A stretch of DNA of 64,000 nt, taken from contig NZ_RKLX01000004.1 of assembly GCF_004745505.1 (NCBI RefSeq), forward strand, positions 1 through 64,000, read 5' to 3'. This DNA comes from Levilactobacillus suantsaiihabitans (GTDB taxonomy: Bacteria > Bacillota > Bacilli > Lactobacillales > Lactobacillaceae). The notes below the pieces were generated by a model, which had not been told where the DNA came from, searched no databases, and saw only the letters and a list, made by a program, of their open reading frames with translations. The position numbers and the translations under genes were made by a program. The stretch's first letter is position 1, and each line of letters opens with the position of its first letter. Shown piece by piece: positions 25,718-34,106 of this stretch.

Positions 25718-27115
25718 ATGAAGAAATTTTGGCGTTTAAGTTTACTGGCCGCCGCTAGTTTGGTTGGCTTCTTCTTATTCGCGCACCCGATCGTCGGTCA
25801 AGCCAAAGTCATCGACGTACACGGTGCGAACGCCAGCGACGCAACCATCGTGGACAAAAGCGGAAAAGTCTATTCACACGACGCCGTTTTGCCCCGCAAT
25901 TTAAATTATTTCGTTAAGTACAAGTTGTCGATTGATAACTGGATCAAGATCGACAGTGGTGACATCATGTACTTCTATGTCCCACAAAACGTTCGTGTTC
26001 CAGCGGATGACTCATTCCCAATGTCGGCCATCTTAGGCGTTTCCTTCGGGCAAGCCACTATTAAGAAGGATTCTCACGTCGGTATCGTCACCTTTAACAG
26101 CACCTTCTCCAACACGACTATCATGCGGAAAGGCTTTATCCGTCTGTTCGTTGCCGGTGCTGGTGAAGACTTCGGTGAACCCGAAGCACCTGGTGTCGAT
26201 GAACCTGACCCAGAGAACCCCGCTGATGGCGGCGATAGCGAAGAGCCTGGCACTGAAGAACCTGGCACCGAGGAACCTGGGACTGAAGAACCCGGGACTG
26301 AAGAACCTGGCGTTGAAGAACCTGGGACTGAAGAGCCTGGGACTGAAGAGCCTGGCACCGAAGAACCCGGCACGGAACAACCTGGGACTGAAGAACCTGG
26401 CACCGAAACGCCTGGCGTTGACGAACCCGGAACTGAACATCCTGGCACCGAAGCACCTGGGGTTGAAGAACCTGGGACTGAACAACCTGGGACTGAACAA
26501 CCCGGCACGGAACATCCTGGTACCAACCCTGGCACAGAATATCCGCAAGCACCCGGTGTTGAACATCCAGAACATCCTAACGAGGACAACGAGGAAGAAG
26601 AAGTGCCTGGTGTCACCTATCCTGGCCATCCGGGCCAAGTTACCCCTGGCGTCACTGAACCCAACATTCCTGATGGGTCCAACAACCACGTAACGACACA
26701 AGAACCATCGACCAATGGTAATCACACCACAACTGGCAACAACACCACAACTGGCAACAGCACGACAACTGGCAGCAGTTACCCTGAACAAAATGGGACC
26801 GCTAATGACAATGGTTATCAACCAACTCAATCTGGTCAAGCCGCAACTGCCACGCAGCCTAGTGCAACGACGACCATGCATCACACGGCCGCTTCCACCA
26901 CGGCACCTCGCCAAGCGCAAATGTACGCGGGTGCTAACCAAGCAACAGCTGGGCAAGCTAATGCGACCCCTGCTACTGGCACGACAAAGTCAGCCAAGAC
27001 CTTGCCACAAACTAATGAACACTCTCAAAACGGGTTAGCCATTCTGGGACTGTGCCTGTTAGGCGCTAGTCTTAGCATTGGTTACCTGGATCTCCGTCAG
27101 CGGAAGGAACACTAA
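25718..27115 (+). CDS. Sortase-anchored surface protein with PGTE repeats
   Basis: 465 residues. The signal peptide is about 1-32 (ending VGQAKV). An N-terminal beta-rich domain (about 35-145) includes DIMYFYVPQNVRVP. Then about 25 copies of a five-residue repeat of the type EEPGT (about 175-285) form a rigid, acidic Pro-rich stalk. A Thr/Asn/Gln-rich spacer follows. The C-terminus has the sorting signal LPQTNEH, a hydrophobic helix (about 440-458) and a basic tail RQRKEH. LPQTxE is the sortase motif known from Lactiplantibacillus plantarum, so covalent wall anchoring is likely. AGGAGG precedes the ATG. An adhesin or cell-surface role is inferred. Confidence 0.88.
   Translation: MKKFWRLSLLAAASLVGFFLFAHPIVGQAKVIDVHGANASDATIVDKSGKVYSHDAVLPRNLNYFVKYKLSIDNWIKIDSGDIMYFYVPQNVRVPADDSFPMSAILGVSFGQATIKKDSHVGIVTFNSTFSNTTIMRKGFIRLFVAGAGEDFGEPEAPGVDEPDPENPADGGDSEEPGTEEPGTEEPGTEEPGTEEPGVEEPGTEEPGTEEPGTEEPGTEQPGTEEPGTETPGVDEPGTEHPGTEAPGVEEPGTEQPGTEQPGTEHPGTNPGTEYPQAPGVEHPEHPNEDNEEEEVPGVTYPGHPGQVTPGVTEPNIPDGSNNHVTTQEPSTNGNHTTTGNNTTTGNSTTTGSSYPEQNGTANDNGYQPTQSGQAATATQPSATTTMHHTAASTTAPRQAQMYAGANQATAGQANATPATGTTKSAKTLPQTNEHSQNGLAILGLCLLGASLSIGYLDLRQRKEH
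26239..26530 (+). repeat. Coding tandem repeat (15 bp unit)
   Basis: Imperfect 15 bp repeats encode EEPGT-like pentapeptides. Codon variants CCTGGC/CCTGGG/CCCGGC alternate, so the array is old enough to have diverged yet still in frame throughout. Copy number could vary between strains. Confidence 0.9.
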
Positions 27116-27362
27116 CATTTGTTAGTCGCAAGGACCACCAGCCCGCAACTAGCGGCCCTTTCCTTTAGCCAATACATATCCCCCTTAGCGACTGAGGGTA
27201 TCATCTTTTCGCTAATTTAAAAATTTGTCGCCGCTGACATCTGGCGTTACCGAACTGTCTTAATCTGTTAACGCAGTGATACAGCCCCGCAACCTTTTCC
27301 CGCTATACTCGAAGATGTTGTGACGGCCAACTGCTGTCCGCAATAAATACTTAGATGATGGA

Positions 27363-27965
27363 GTGACACTTATCAAAACGCAAACTCGCTTTTTAATCAG
27401 TACCTTAGCTGCCGGCGCCCTGTTCTTAGCCGGAACCAGCACGACCGCTTCTGCCCACATGGCGACGAGCCAACAACCGGCGCAAACGCAAACCACGCAG
27501 ACGGCCGCAACGACCACCCCAACCACGACCAATACGAGTTACCAGACTAGCAGCAACACCAGCTACCAACACACCGCTACCACGACCACGACTGCGACGA
27601 CCAGCACCGGTAGTCAAGTCGCTGGTGGTAACGGGGTCGCTACCGCGCTGGCCATTGCCAACAGCGGCACCCCTTACGTTTACGGTGGCAACACCACCGC
27701 AGGCTTTGACTGCTCCGGCTTAGTGCAATACGCTCTCGGCCTCAGCGCCCGGACCACCACGCAACAAGCCGCATTAGGCACACACCACTATGACGTCGCC
27801 AACGCACCCGCCGGCGCCATCTTATTCTGGGGCTCCGAAAGCAACCCTTATCACGATGGCCTGTCGCTCGGAGATGGCACTTACGTCGCCGCACAGAACC
27901 CCACTGATGGCATCGGTGTCTTCAGCCAAACCTACTTCACACCTAGCTTCTACGTGATTCCTTAA
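27363..27965 (+). CDS. Secreted NlpC/P60-family peptidoglycan hydrolase
   Basis: About 200 residues. Signal peptide (about 1-31, ending ASA), a Thr/Gln-rich linker (about 35-90), and a C-terminal NlpC/P60 domain. The nucleophile Cys lies in FDCSGLVQYAL, the His in NPYHDGLSLGDG, and the third polar residue in VAAQNPTDG. These enzymes cut D-gamma-glutamyl-diaminopimelate or related stem-peptide bonds. The start is odd. GTG at 27363 overlaps GGAG; the codon with ideal spacing after GGAG is ATC at 27372. Either the GTG is used with a poor site or a rare start codon is. The gene is single, with its own terminator. Confidence 0.85.
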   Translation: MTLIKTQTRFLISTLAAGALFLAGTSTTASAHMATSQQPAQTQTTQTAATTTPTTTNTSYQTSSNTSYQHTATTTTTATTSTGSQVAGGNGVATALAIANSGTPYVYGGNTTAGFDCSGLVQYALGLSARTTTQQAALGTHHYDVANAPAGAILFWGSESNPYHDGLSLGDGTYVAAQNPTDGIGVFSQTYFTPSFYVIP

Positions 27966-28005
27966 GCCTCACCAAACAGTGACTGAAGGTGTCATCACTT
28001 TCGGT

Positions 28006-28053
28006 AAAAAAGCCGCGACCGACTGGTTAATCCCGGTTGGCCGCGGCTTTTTG
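28006..28053. terminator. Terminator after the NlpC/P60 gene
   Basis: AAAAAGCCGCG pairs with CGCGGCTTTTT, extended by CC/GG and ACCG-type pairs. Symmetric runs on both sides suggest bidirectional use. Confidence 0.85.
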
Positions 28054-28151
28054 CGTATGGTGAGTAAAGAATGAAAATGAAAATCAGCTGGCGCTACTGT
28101 TAGCATGCGACTCATGGCATCAAAAATAGTTGGTTACAGCCACACGATGCG

Positions 28152-28273
28152 GACGGGTCGCCTACCGTTGGGTTGGAACGCTGGGGCGGACGGGACGAGC
28201 CAAGACCGCTCTTTGGCTTGGACCGGCGCCCTCAGCGTTCCAACCCATCTCTAGCGAACGGCAAGGCGGCCAG
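28152..28273. repeat. Family A repeat, compact palindromic form
   Basis: A 120 bp derivative with the same type of end on both sides: CGCCTACCGTT at the left, AACGGCAAGGCG at the right. Paired arms are GGGTTGGAACGCTG/CAGCGTTCCAACCC. The middle hairpins of full copies are missing. It lies between the convergent NlpC/P60 and OppA genes. Confidence 0.75.
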
Positions 28274-28299
28274 TGCGACCCATGTGTCGTTTGGCCACG

Positions 28300-29922
28300 C
28301 TATTTCCAGTAAGCATACCGGTATTGGGCGGCGGTGCTGAACGTGGTGTACTTGATCCCCCCAACCTTGTCGCTGACCAGGTTGACTTGCGCCTGCTGGT
28401 ACAGTGGGTTGAAGACGCCCAGCTTGGACAGACGTTGACTGGCGGCTTTCAACAGGGCAAAGCGCTTCTTGGCGTTGGTCTCCGTTTGCGCGGCCAACAT
28501 CAGCCGGTTATATTTCTGATCGACGTAATTTGAGAAGTTGATGGAATTGCCCTTCATGAACAGGTCGAGGTCGGTCGTCGGATCCGGTTCATCCCCGGTC
28601 CAGCCAAAGGTCGACACGTCGAAGTTGCCCTTGAACATCTTGTTGATCTGCTGGGTCAGCGGCATCGACGAGATGGTAACGGTCAGCCCCGGCATGGTCT
28701 TTTCCCACTGACTTTGGATGTACTCGGCGACGTTCTTGGACCCATCCGAATCGTTCGTCAGTAGCGTGATCTTGAAATTGCCGCCGCCCAACTCTGCGCG
28801 GGCCTTGCGCCACAACCGGCGGGCCTTCGCGGCGTCATAGCGGGTATAATTTCCGGTGCTGACGGCAAAGTCCTTGCCATTGTTGGGATCCTTAGCCACA
28901 CCTTGGGCAACCATGTTCTTCAACGGCACCGAACCATCTTGGTTGACCTTGGTCGTTAACTCTTTACGGTTGATGGCCAGACTGGCAGCGGTCCGGAAAT
29001 TCTGGTTGCCGCCCAATTTGGTCTTGGTGTTGAAGTACTGGATGGAAACGGCAGTGGTCAACGTCTTGCGCATCTGCTTTTTCAGTTGGGTGTTGTTGGC
29101 CGTCCCGGTAACGGTCGTGCCGCCGATCTTGGTCTCTTGGACCTTGCCCGCGGCGAATAATTTTTCAGCCGTCGAATCCGTCTTGACGACCTGGACGTTG
29201 ACCCGCTTGATTTTCACTTGCTTAGCGTCGTAATAACGATTGTTCTTGACGTACTCCCAGGTATCCTTGGTCCCATTCCAGCGTTTCAACACGTACGGGC
29301 CGTTGGCAGCGACGCGACTGGAGTTGGTCCCGTATTTAGAACCGTATTTTTTCACCAAATGGCGGTTGACTGGCAAATATTCCGTGGCGGCTTCGTAATT
29401 AAACGACGGGTTCTGTCGACTCAGGGTCACCCGCAGCTTGTATTTGCCCAGTGCCTTGACCCCCAGTGCCGAGGGCTGTTTGGTCCCCTTTTGTACGGCC
29501 GCGTAGTTGGTGAAGGTGGCGAAGCGATTGGCGTACTGCGCCTTGGTCGTCGGATCGACCTGACGACGGAAGGACGTGACGAAATCTTGGGCGGTCACCT
29601 GGTCGCCATTGCTCCACTTGGCATCGTGGCGCAGCGTAAAGGTGTAGGTCTTCCCGTGATTGGTCGGGGTCACGACCTTGGTCGCAATGGCGGGGACCAC
29701 CTTCCCGTTGTTGTTTTGCCGATAGAGGCCCTCGGTGGTCTGCTTCATCATGTAAAACGAATACGCATCTGTCGCCTTGTTCGGGTCCGCCGTCTGCAGC
29801 TCTGCCGGCATGGTCACGTTCAACGCCTTATTTTGATTGGTTGCCTGTTTGCCAGACTGGCACCCGGCCAACGTGCCCAGCACCAACAATCCCAATACAC
29901 CAAATCCCAATTTCTTACCCAT
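28300..29922 (-). CDS. oppA: Oligopeptide-binding lipoprotein of an ABC transporter
   Basis: 540 residues, the normal size for OppA-type proteins. The lipobox LAGC gives a lipidated Cys around residue 21. The mature protein has the SBP_bac_5 layout: LNVTMPAELQTADPNKATDAYSF near the N-terminus and the conserved TFTLRHDAKWSNGDQVTAQDFVTSFRR. It captures extracellular peptides for import. No oppBCDF permease or ATPase genes are nearby, so it must share a transporter encoded elsewhere. A T-box leader lies directly upstream, linking its expression to an amino-acid shortage signal. The ribosome-binding site is GGAGGG. Confidence 0.92.
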   Translation of the reverse strand: MGKKLGFGVLGLLVLGTLAGCQSGKQATNQNKALNVTMPAELQTADPNKATDAYSFYMMKQTTEGLYRQNNNGKVVPAIATKVVTPTNHGKTYTFTLRHDAKWSNGDQVTAQDFVTSFRRQVDPTTKAQYANRFATFTNYAAVQKGTKQPSALGVKALGKYKLRVTLSRQNPSFNYEAATEYLPVNRHLVKKYGSKYGTNSSRVAANGPYVLKRWNGTKDTWEYVKNNRYYDAKQVKIKRVNVQVVKTDSTAEKLFAAGKVQETKIGGTTVTGTANNTQLKKQMRKTLTTAVSIQYFNTKTKLGGNQNFRTAASLAINRKELTTKVNQDGSVPLKNMVAQGVAKDPNNGKDFAVSTGNYTRYDAAKARRLWRKARAELGGGNFKITLLTNDSDGSKNVAEYIQSQWEKTMPGLTVTISSMPLTQQINKMFKGNFDVSTFGWTGDEPDPTTDLDLFMKGNSINFSNYVDQKYNRLMLAAQTETNAKKRFALLKAASQRLSKLGVFNPLYQQAQVNLVSDKVGGIKYTTFSTAAQYRYAYWK

Positions 29923-29971
29923 TCAAATCCCTCCAAACCTAAAAATTGTCAGCCAGTCCTTAAGTTTGGTG

Positions 29972-30245
29972 AAAAAAAGCGCCCTCAACAGAATTTACCT
30001 TCTGTTAAGGGCGCTAACTGCGCGGTACCACCTTATTTACGACCGAAAATCAGTCGTCGCTTCGCGGACTGCCGCAGCAATCCGTTTGCACGATAATGGG
30101 TGCCACCAACGCGGTTACGAGTTTCTTCACCGTTTTGCTCCGAAGTGATTTTCGATCAGGGGGCCTGTCTCCCCTCACACCAAACGGGAGTCGCTTGTCA
30201 GGCCGGTCCAAATCTACTCGTCTTCATCAACGCACTTTATGAACT
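29972..30245 (-). promoter_or_regulatory. T-box riboswitch of oppA
   Basis: The T-box core TGGTACCGCGCA (30019-30032) precedes a terminator (29972-30015) in which AGCGCCCTTAACAGAA pairs with TTCTGTTGAGGGCGCT before a T-run. Stem I extends to about 30245 and contains the GGCCTG/CAGGCC apical helix. I cannot assign the specifier with confidence. An ATC (Ile) triplet in TGATCGAAA is one candidate. Confidence 0.85.
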
Positions 30246-30343
30246 TGTCCATAAGATTAGACTTTGATTAGAGAAATGTCAATAGTTTTTAATAAAAATT
30301 TCAGACTGGGAGATCCGTCCACTTTAGTGCATTACCCTTAGGT

Positions 30344-30412
30344 TGCCGAAACGTGCGCCAACAGGCAGCTGGTTCCGCTTAAGGCTGATAACCGCCTGTC
30401 GTCCCACTCTTG
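30344..30412 (+). repeat. Family B structured repeat, short copy
   Basis: About 70 bp starting CCGAAACGTGCGCCAACAGG and ending CCGCCTGTCGTCCCACTCTT. The inner CTAGGC/GCCTAG arm of longer copies is missing. It directly abuts the fumC stop codon and could serve as its transcription end. Confidence 0.7.
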
Positions 30413-31798
30413 CTATTCCGGTCGGTCGACATTGGTCATGGCCAACGGGTCGACCCAGGCGTCAAATTGCGCTGCCGTGACCTGGCCGGAATTCAACGCC
30501 GCCTCCCGCAACGTCCAGCCGTGTTGGTCGGCGGCTTGGGCGATCAGCGCGCTGGCGTGGTAGCCAATGTGGGGAGACAGCGCGGTCACCGTCATCAGTG
30601 ACTGGTCGACCAACGTCGCCATCCGGTCAGCATTGACGGTCAGACCGTGAATCATTTTGGTCGTGAATCCAGTCACCGTGCCGGTCAACAGGTCGGCTGA
30701 TTCCAGGAAGGTCGCAATCAACACGGGCTTGTACACGTTCATTTCAAAATTGCCCTGCGATGCCGCCACACTGATGGTCACGTCATTGCCCAGCACCCGC
30801 GTCGCCGCCATGGTCAGCGCCTCGGCCTGGGTCGGATTGACCTTGCCCGGCATGATGGACGACCCCGGCTCGTTGGCGGGAATGTTGAGTTCACCGTAGC
30901 CGGCTCGCGGCCCACTTGCCAGGAAACGCACGTCGTTGGCAATCTTCAGTAGGTCACTGGCCAGCGTCTTCAGCGCACCGTGGACCACATTTAACCCGGA
31001 ATGCGCCGCCAGACCGAAGAACTTATTGGTCTTGGCGGTAAATGGCTGGTCGTAAACGTCGGCCAACTGCGCCGCTACCTCGGCCGCAAATCCCGGTGCG
31101 GCGTTGAGGCCGGTCCCGACCGCCGTGCCGCCAATCGGCAGCTCCAGTAGCGTGGGAGCCAGTTCTTTCAGGTAGGCCAGGTCGTGCGTCAACGTGCTGA
31201 CCCAGCCACTGATTTCCTGGCCAAACGTCAGGGGTGTGGCGTCTTGGAGATGCGTTCGACCAATCTTGACTACGTGCCAAAATTCCCGTTGCTTGGCCGT
31301 CAGCTCGTCGATCAGCTGTTGGACTGCCGTCATGAGCGGCTGCAGGGCCAACGTGGCGGTAATGGCCATGGCCGTGGGGAACGTGTCGTTAGAGCTTTGC
31401 CCATGATTGACGTCATCATTGGGCAAGACGCCACTGGTTGGATTTAATTTTTGCGTCTGATGGGCGATCACCTCGTTGACGTTCATGTTGGTCTGCGTTC
31501 CCGACCCGGTCTGATAAACGTGGAGCGGAAAATCCGCCTGCAATTGGTCATCCGGCAACGCCAACAAGGCCTCCGCCGCCCGGACGATCAACGTCGCCTT
31601 GGCTTCGGCCACCTCGCCCAGGTCCCGGTTAGCGATGGCGGCTGCTCGTTTCAACTGGAGCAACGCCCGAATCACGGGCAAGGGCATCAGTGGCCCCGTG
31701 GTAAAGTTGTGACGACTCCGTTCCGTTTGGGCACCCCACAACGCATCGGCAGGCACCTTGACCGTTCCTAACGAATCTGCTTCTTCTCGATAATTCAT
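30413..31798 (-). CDS. fumC: Class II fumarate hydratase
   Basis: 461 residues. Interconverts fumarate and malate in the cytoplasm without iron. Family signatures: SSNDTFPTAMAI (the serine-Asn substrate loop), the active-site loop GSSIMPGKVNPTQAEAL (about 312-328), and TGSGTQTNMNVNEVIA. The start at 31798 has GGAGGGG 12-18 bp upstream; a longer TTG-initiated frame would swallow that site. Neighbours are unrelated, so it is probably monocistronic. In lactobacilli it serves the partial reductive branch of the citric acid cycle. The stop codon is followed at once by a family B repeat. Confidence 0.96.
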   Translation of the reverse strand: MNYREEADSLGTVKVPADALWGAQTERSRHNFTTGPLMPLPVIRALLQLKRAAAIANRDLGEVAEAKATLIVRAAEALLALPDDQLQADFPLHVYQTGSGTQTNMNVNEVIAHQTQKLNPTSGVLPNDDVNHGQSSNDTFPTAMAITATLALQPLMTAVQQLIDELTAKQREFWHVVKIGRTHLQDATPLTFGQEISGWVSTLTHDLAYLKELAPTLLELPIGGTAVGTGLNAAPGFAAEVAAQLADVYDQPFTAKTNKFFGLAAHSGLNVVHGALKTLASDLLKIANDVRFLASGPRAGYGELNIPANEPGSSIMPGKVNPTQAEALTMAATRVLGNDVTISVAASQGNFEMNVYKPVLIATFLESADLLTGTVTGFTTKMIHGLTVNADRMATLVDQSLMTVTALSPHIGYHASALIAQAADQHGWTLREAALNSGQVTAAQFDAWVDPLAMTNVDRPE

Positions 31799-31866
31799 GG
31801 CACGCTTCCCCTCCAAATGCTTTCTCTAGTTAATTCTGAAACTGATTACTTTACGTTGAGTGGGCT

Positions 31867-32122
31867 GGCCGCCCATCGTTCCGCGAATAGGCGCTGGAAC
31901 GCGGGGGGACGGACCGAGCCCAAGGGCGGCCTCGACCGCGTTTTGAGCCTAAGAACACGCCTATATCCGCCACATGGCCGAAACGTGCGCCAACAGGCAA
32001 CTGGTTCCGCTTAACACTGCTAGGCAAATAATCCAGGCCCGGGATTATCCGCCTAGCACCAACCGCCTGTTGGCCCACTCTTTTTAGCGGCTGACCCCCT
32101 ATTTGGCGAACACTCGGCTAAG
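31867..32122 (-). repeat. Family A repeat (reverse) interrupted by family B
   Basis: The right part of a family A copy in reverse orientation (31867 to about 31955, GGCCGCCCATCG ... TTTTGAGCC) is separated from a matching left end (32094-32122, CCCCTATTTGGCGAAC) by a family B copy. The arrangement looks like B nested inside A. Confidence 0.7.
31977..32090 (+). repeat. Family B structured repeat, long copy
   Basis: About 114 bp. Outer stem GCCAACAGGC/GCCTGTTGGC encloses an inner stem in which CTAGGC..ATAATCC pairs with GGATTAT..GCCTAG. Flanks are CCGAAACGTGC and CCACTCTTT. Confidence 0.75.
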
Positions 32123-32215
32123 ATGTGCTTGCGCCTGTAACAGTCACCTTAACCCCAAATAGTAGTTGCATTGACGACTAGTCTTTAAACACAGTGTTGC
32201 TGATAGACGCTACCT

Positions 32216-32405
32216 TGCCGGAGGCAGCCAGGGTGGAGCCAGCTGTGTCGGCGGTGTTACCTGGCGTCGTTTGCCAGGTTACAGCGCGGGACGACTTGAG
32301 AGACTGGCCGCTTTTGCCAGGCTTTCAAGCGAGCCGGAAGACCGCTCCTCAGGCTGGAGGCGTTCCCCATAGCAGGCCCCACCCTAGCCTGACGCAGGCT
32401 TCCGT
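32216..32405 (+). repeat. Family C structured repeat, long copy
   Basis: About 190 bp imperfect palindrome. Outer arms AGGGTGGAGCC/GGCCCCACCCT, inner hairpin GTTACCTGGC/GCCAGGTTAC, and a segment AGACCGCTCCTCAGGCTGGA that resembles the family A core AGACCGCTTTTCAGGCTCGA. It shares architecture with family A but differs in sequence. Confidence 0.65.
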
Positions 32406-32500
32406 CTTCACTAGTTGCCGGTAGCACAACCCGTTCTCTGCCAGCATACCGATTGATGCGGGGAAGCGTCAACACCTTTTTCAATATTTCTACACCAACC

Positions 32501-32532
32501 AAAAAAGTCGTTCCCACAATGCGGGGAACGAC
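32501..32532 (-). terminator. Terminator after the AP2-domain gene
   Basis: GTCGTTCCCC/GGGAACGAC stem followed by TTTTTT on the minus strand. Confidence 0.85.
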
Positions 32533-32571
32533 CGGTTTGGCTTCTATTTCTGTGCTGGTGCAATTTGCTGA

Positions 32572-33069
32572 TTAGCCTTCAGCGGAGGCGTCGAGTTGTT
32601 GTAAGTTGTTTTTCTTGGCCAGTTGCAGTTCCGCTTGCTTGCGCGCCGCAACAGCATCGTAAAAGTCGGTAAAGGTCTGGTTTAAAATGTAGCGACCGTG
32701 GTAAAATAGACGTGCTGCCCACTTACCAGAACGTTTGTCGAAGCTGACACCGATAACACCGGAAATGTTCCGTGAACTAATCTTTGTCAGCGCAGCAACG
32801 TTACTCCCATTCACTAATGGTAAGTTCATCGCGTTACCAATTTGTTTCTTCGTCCGGGGATCTTGGGTAAGCCGGGCCTTGCTGACATCTCGCCGATAGC
32901 AGCCGCAGCTGACCGTGATGCCATGCCGTAACCGGTAACTATCAACCGTTACCAGGTTGCCACAGTTACACTTGCACAGCCAAGTCGCATTCCCGTTCTT
33001 CGCAGTGCCGTCACGACGAATAACCGTCAGTCTGCCGAATTGTTGTCCACTTAAGTCTAGGAGTCTCAT
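32572..33069 (-). CDS. AP2-domain protein with zinc-binding N-terminal region
   Basis: 165 residues from the ATG at 33069, which has GGAGGAA upstream. The N-terminal half carries the pattern FGRLTVIRRDG ... WLCKCNCGN ... VSCGCYRR, with four to five Cys likely to bind zinc. The C-terminal half is an AP2-like DNA-binding domain: SGVIGVSFDKRSGKWAARLFYHGRY ... FTDFYDAVAARKQAE. This combination is common in phage genomes, often near homing endonucleases (HNH-AP2). Here no HNH nuclease motif is visible, so it may be a DNA-binding protein or a degraded homing enzyme. It stands alone. Confidence 0.8.
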   Translation of the reverse strand: MRLLDLSGQQFGRLTVIRRDGTAKNGNATWLCKCNCGNLVTVDSYRLRHGITVSCGCYRRDVSKARLTQDPRTKKQIGNAMNLPLVNGSNVAALTKISSRNISGVIGVSFDKRSGKWAARLFYHGRYILNQTFTDFYDAVAARKQAELQLAKKNNLQQLDASAEG

Positions 33070-33287
33070 GGGTAATTCCTCCATTTCATTTTTCGCAAAA
33101 GCTATTGTGACGCCATTCTCCCCGTGAATGACTCAAGTTTCTTTGCTAAATTTAATCCTCACTAATTATTCTACACGCCAAACTAAAAATTAGCTTAAAG
33201 TTTGAAAGATTATTGGTCATAATCGATATATCAACATATCATTATCCATTCCCACTATACTAACCAATCATAAAGAAGGCAATTATA

Positions 33288-33659
33288 ATGATTATAATTT
33301 TAACATTCTTAATTTATTTTGTCGCCATTGAGCACTTGGGCATCATGGCAATGGAGATATTTGGTAAGCCCGAGCAACAAGCCAAGACGTTTGGCATGCC
33401 GCTGAGTTTTGTCCACCAAGCCCCGGCCAAAGCCGCCCTGGGAAACATGGGGATTTATAACGGGATGCTGGCCGTGGTGATTCTCGCCAGCCAGTGGGTG
33501 TTAACCGGTCGGGCCCGTTTGATCACGACGGCCCTACTACTGGTTTACATTGTGATTGTTGCCATTTATGGTAGCCTGACCGTAAAAAAGTCAATTTTTT
33601 GGCTGCAAGGAATGCCGGCACTAGTGACATTTATCGTTTTACTAACACAATTAGTTTAA
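33288..33659 (+). CDS. DUF1304-family membrane protein
   Basis: 123 residues with four hydrophobic helices (about 2-20, 50-70, 75-95, 102-121). The EHLGIMAMEIFGK motif in the first loop and the NMGIYNGMLA helix are typical of DUF1304 proteins, whose role is unknown. It is divergent from the AP2-domain gene. It is followed by a strong promoter for the next transcript and not by an obvious terminator. Confidence 0.85.
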   Translation: MIIILTFLIYFVAIEHLGIMAMEIFGKPEQQAKTFGMPLSFVHQAPAKAALGNMGIYNGMLAVVILASQWVLTGRARLITTALLLVYIVIVAIYGSLTVKKSIFWLQGMPALVTFIVLLTQLV

Positions 33660-33679
33660 GTGAATCTTTAAATTTGTGG

Positions 33680-33708
33680 TTTACAGCAGCCCGCGGCAAC
33701 GTTATAAT
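33680..33708 (+). promoter_or_regulatory. Strong promoter in front of a non-coding transcript
   Basis: TTTACA (33680-33685) and TATAAT (33703-33708) are exactly 17 bp apart. Confidence 0.8.
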
Positions 33709-33714
33709 GTAGTT

Positions 33715-33850
33715 ACATATTCAGGTGAGAACCTGCCACGGGACTTCAATCGTTGGAGGAGTTAATTGACATTTAGCCATTATTAACACCGTTGAAGCCG
33801 TACACATACTTCTATTCTGCTGGTTGCGTCCAAACGTAACTAGCTTTTTT
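33715..33850 (+). ncRNA. Candidate structured small RNA
   Basis: About 135 nt between a near-consensus promoter and an intrinsic terminator (GGTTGCGT/ACGTAACT stem at 33822-33841, then TAGCTTTTTT). Hairpins CAGGT-GAGA-ACCTG, GACTTCAA/TTGAAG and GTTAAT/ATTAAC can be drawn. GGAGGAG inside is followed only by a six-codon frame starting at TTG. It could be a small RNA, a leader peptide transcript, or an unknown riboswitch without a downstream gene. Confidence 0.55.
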
Positions 33851-33906
33851 GTGTCTAAAAGGCGTTTTTGAAACGACTAGTCCCTAACCAATTAATTTTA
33901 GGGTTC

Positions 33907-33958
33907 GACCCGTCCATCCTAGCGTTCCAACCCCTATTTGGCGAACGGTAGACGGCTA
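33907..33958 (+). repeat. Family A repeat, right-end fragment
   Basis: Carries the ACCCGTCCATCCTAGCGTTC to CCCTATTTGGCGAACGGTAG portion of the right end of family A; the left half is absent. Confidence 0.65.
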
Positions 33959-34038
33959 GTTTTCGCTATGACGCGGTCAACGACTAATTCTAACGTCATG
34001 AGTTGACTGATCTCCTTCTTTCAACCTTCAGTCACTAA

Positions 34039-34106
34039 CCAAAACGTGCGCCAGCAGGTGGCCGACGCTTAAGCCGGCTAACCACCTACTGACGCACGTT
34101 TTTACA
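34039..34106. terminator. Terminator-like variant of family B
   Basis: AAACGTGCGCCAGCAGGTGG pairs with CCACCTACTGACGCACGTTT, with T-runs on both strands. It overlaps the stop codon of the 38-residue gene. The sequence resembles family B, linking that repeat family to transcription termination. Confidence 0.7.

Noticed and set aside
26239-26530. Regular 15 bp repeats resembling a CRISPR or satellite array
   Set aside because: They are in frame within a surface protein gene and encode EEPGT units; there are no spacers.
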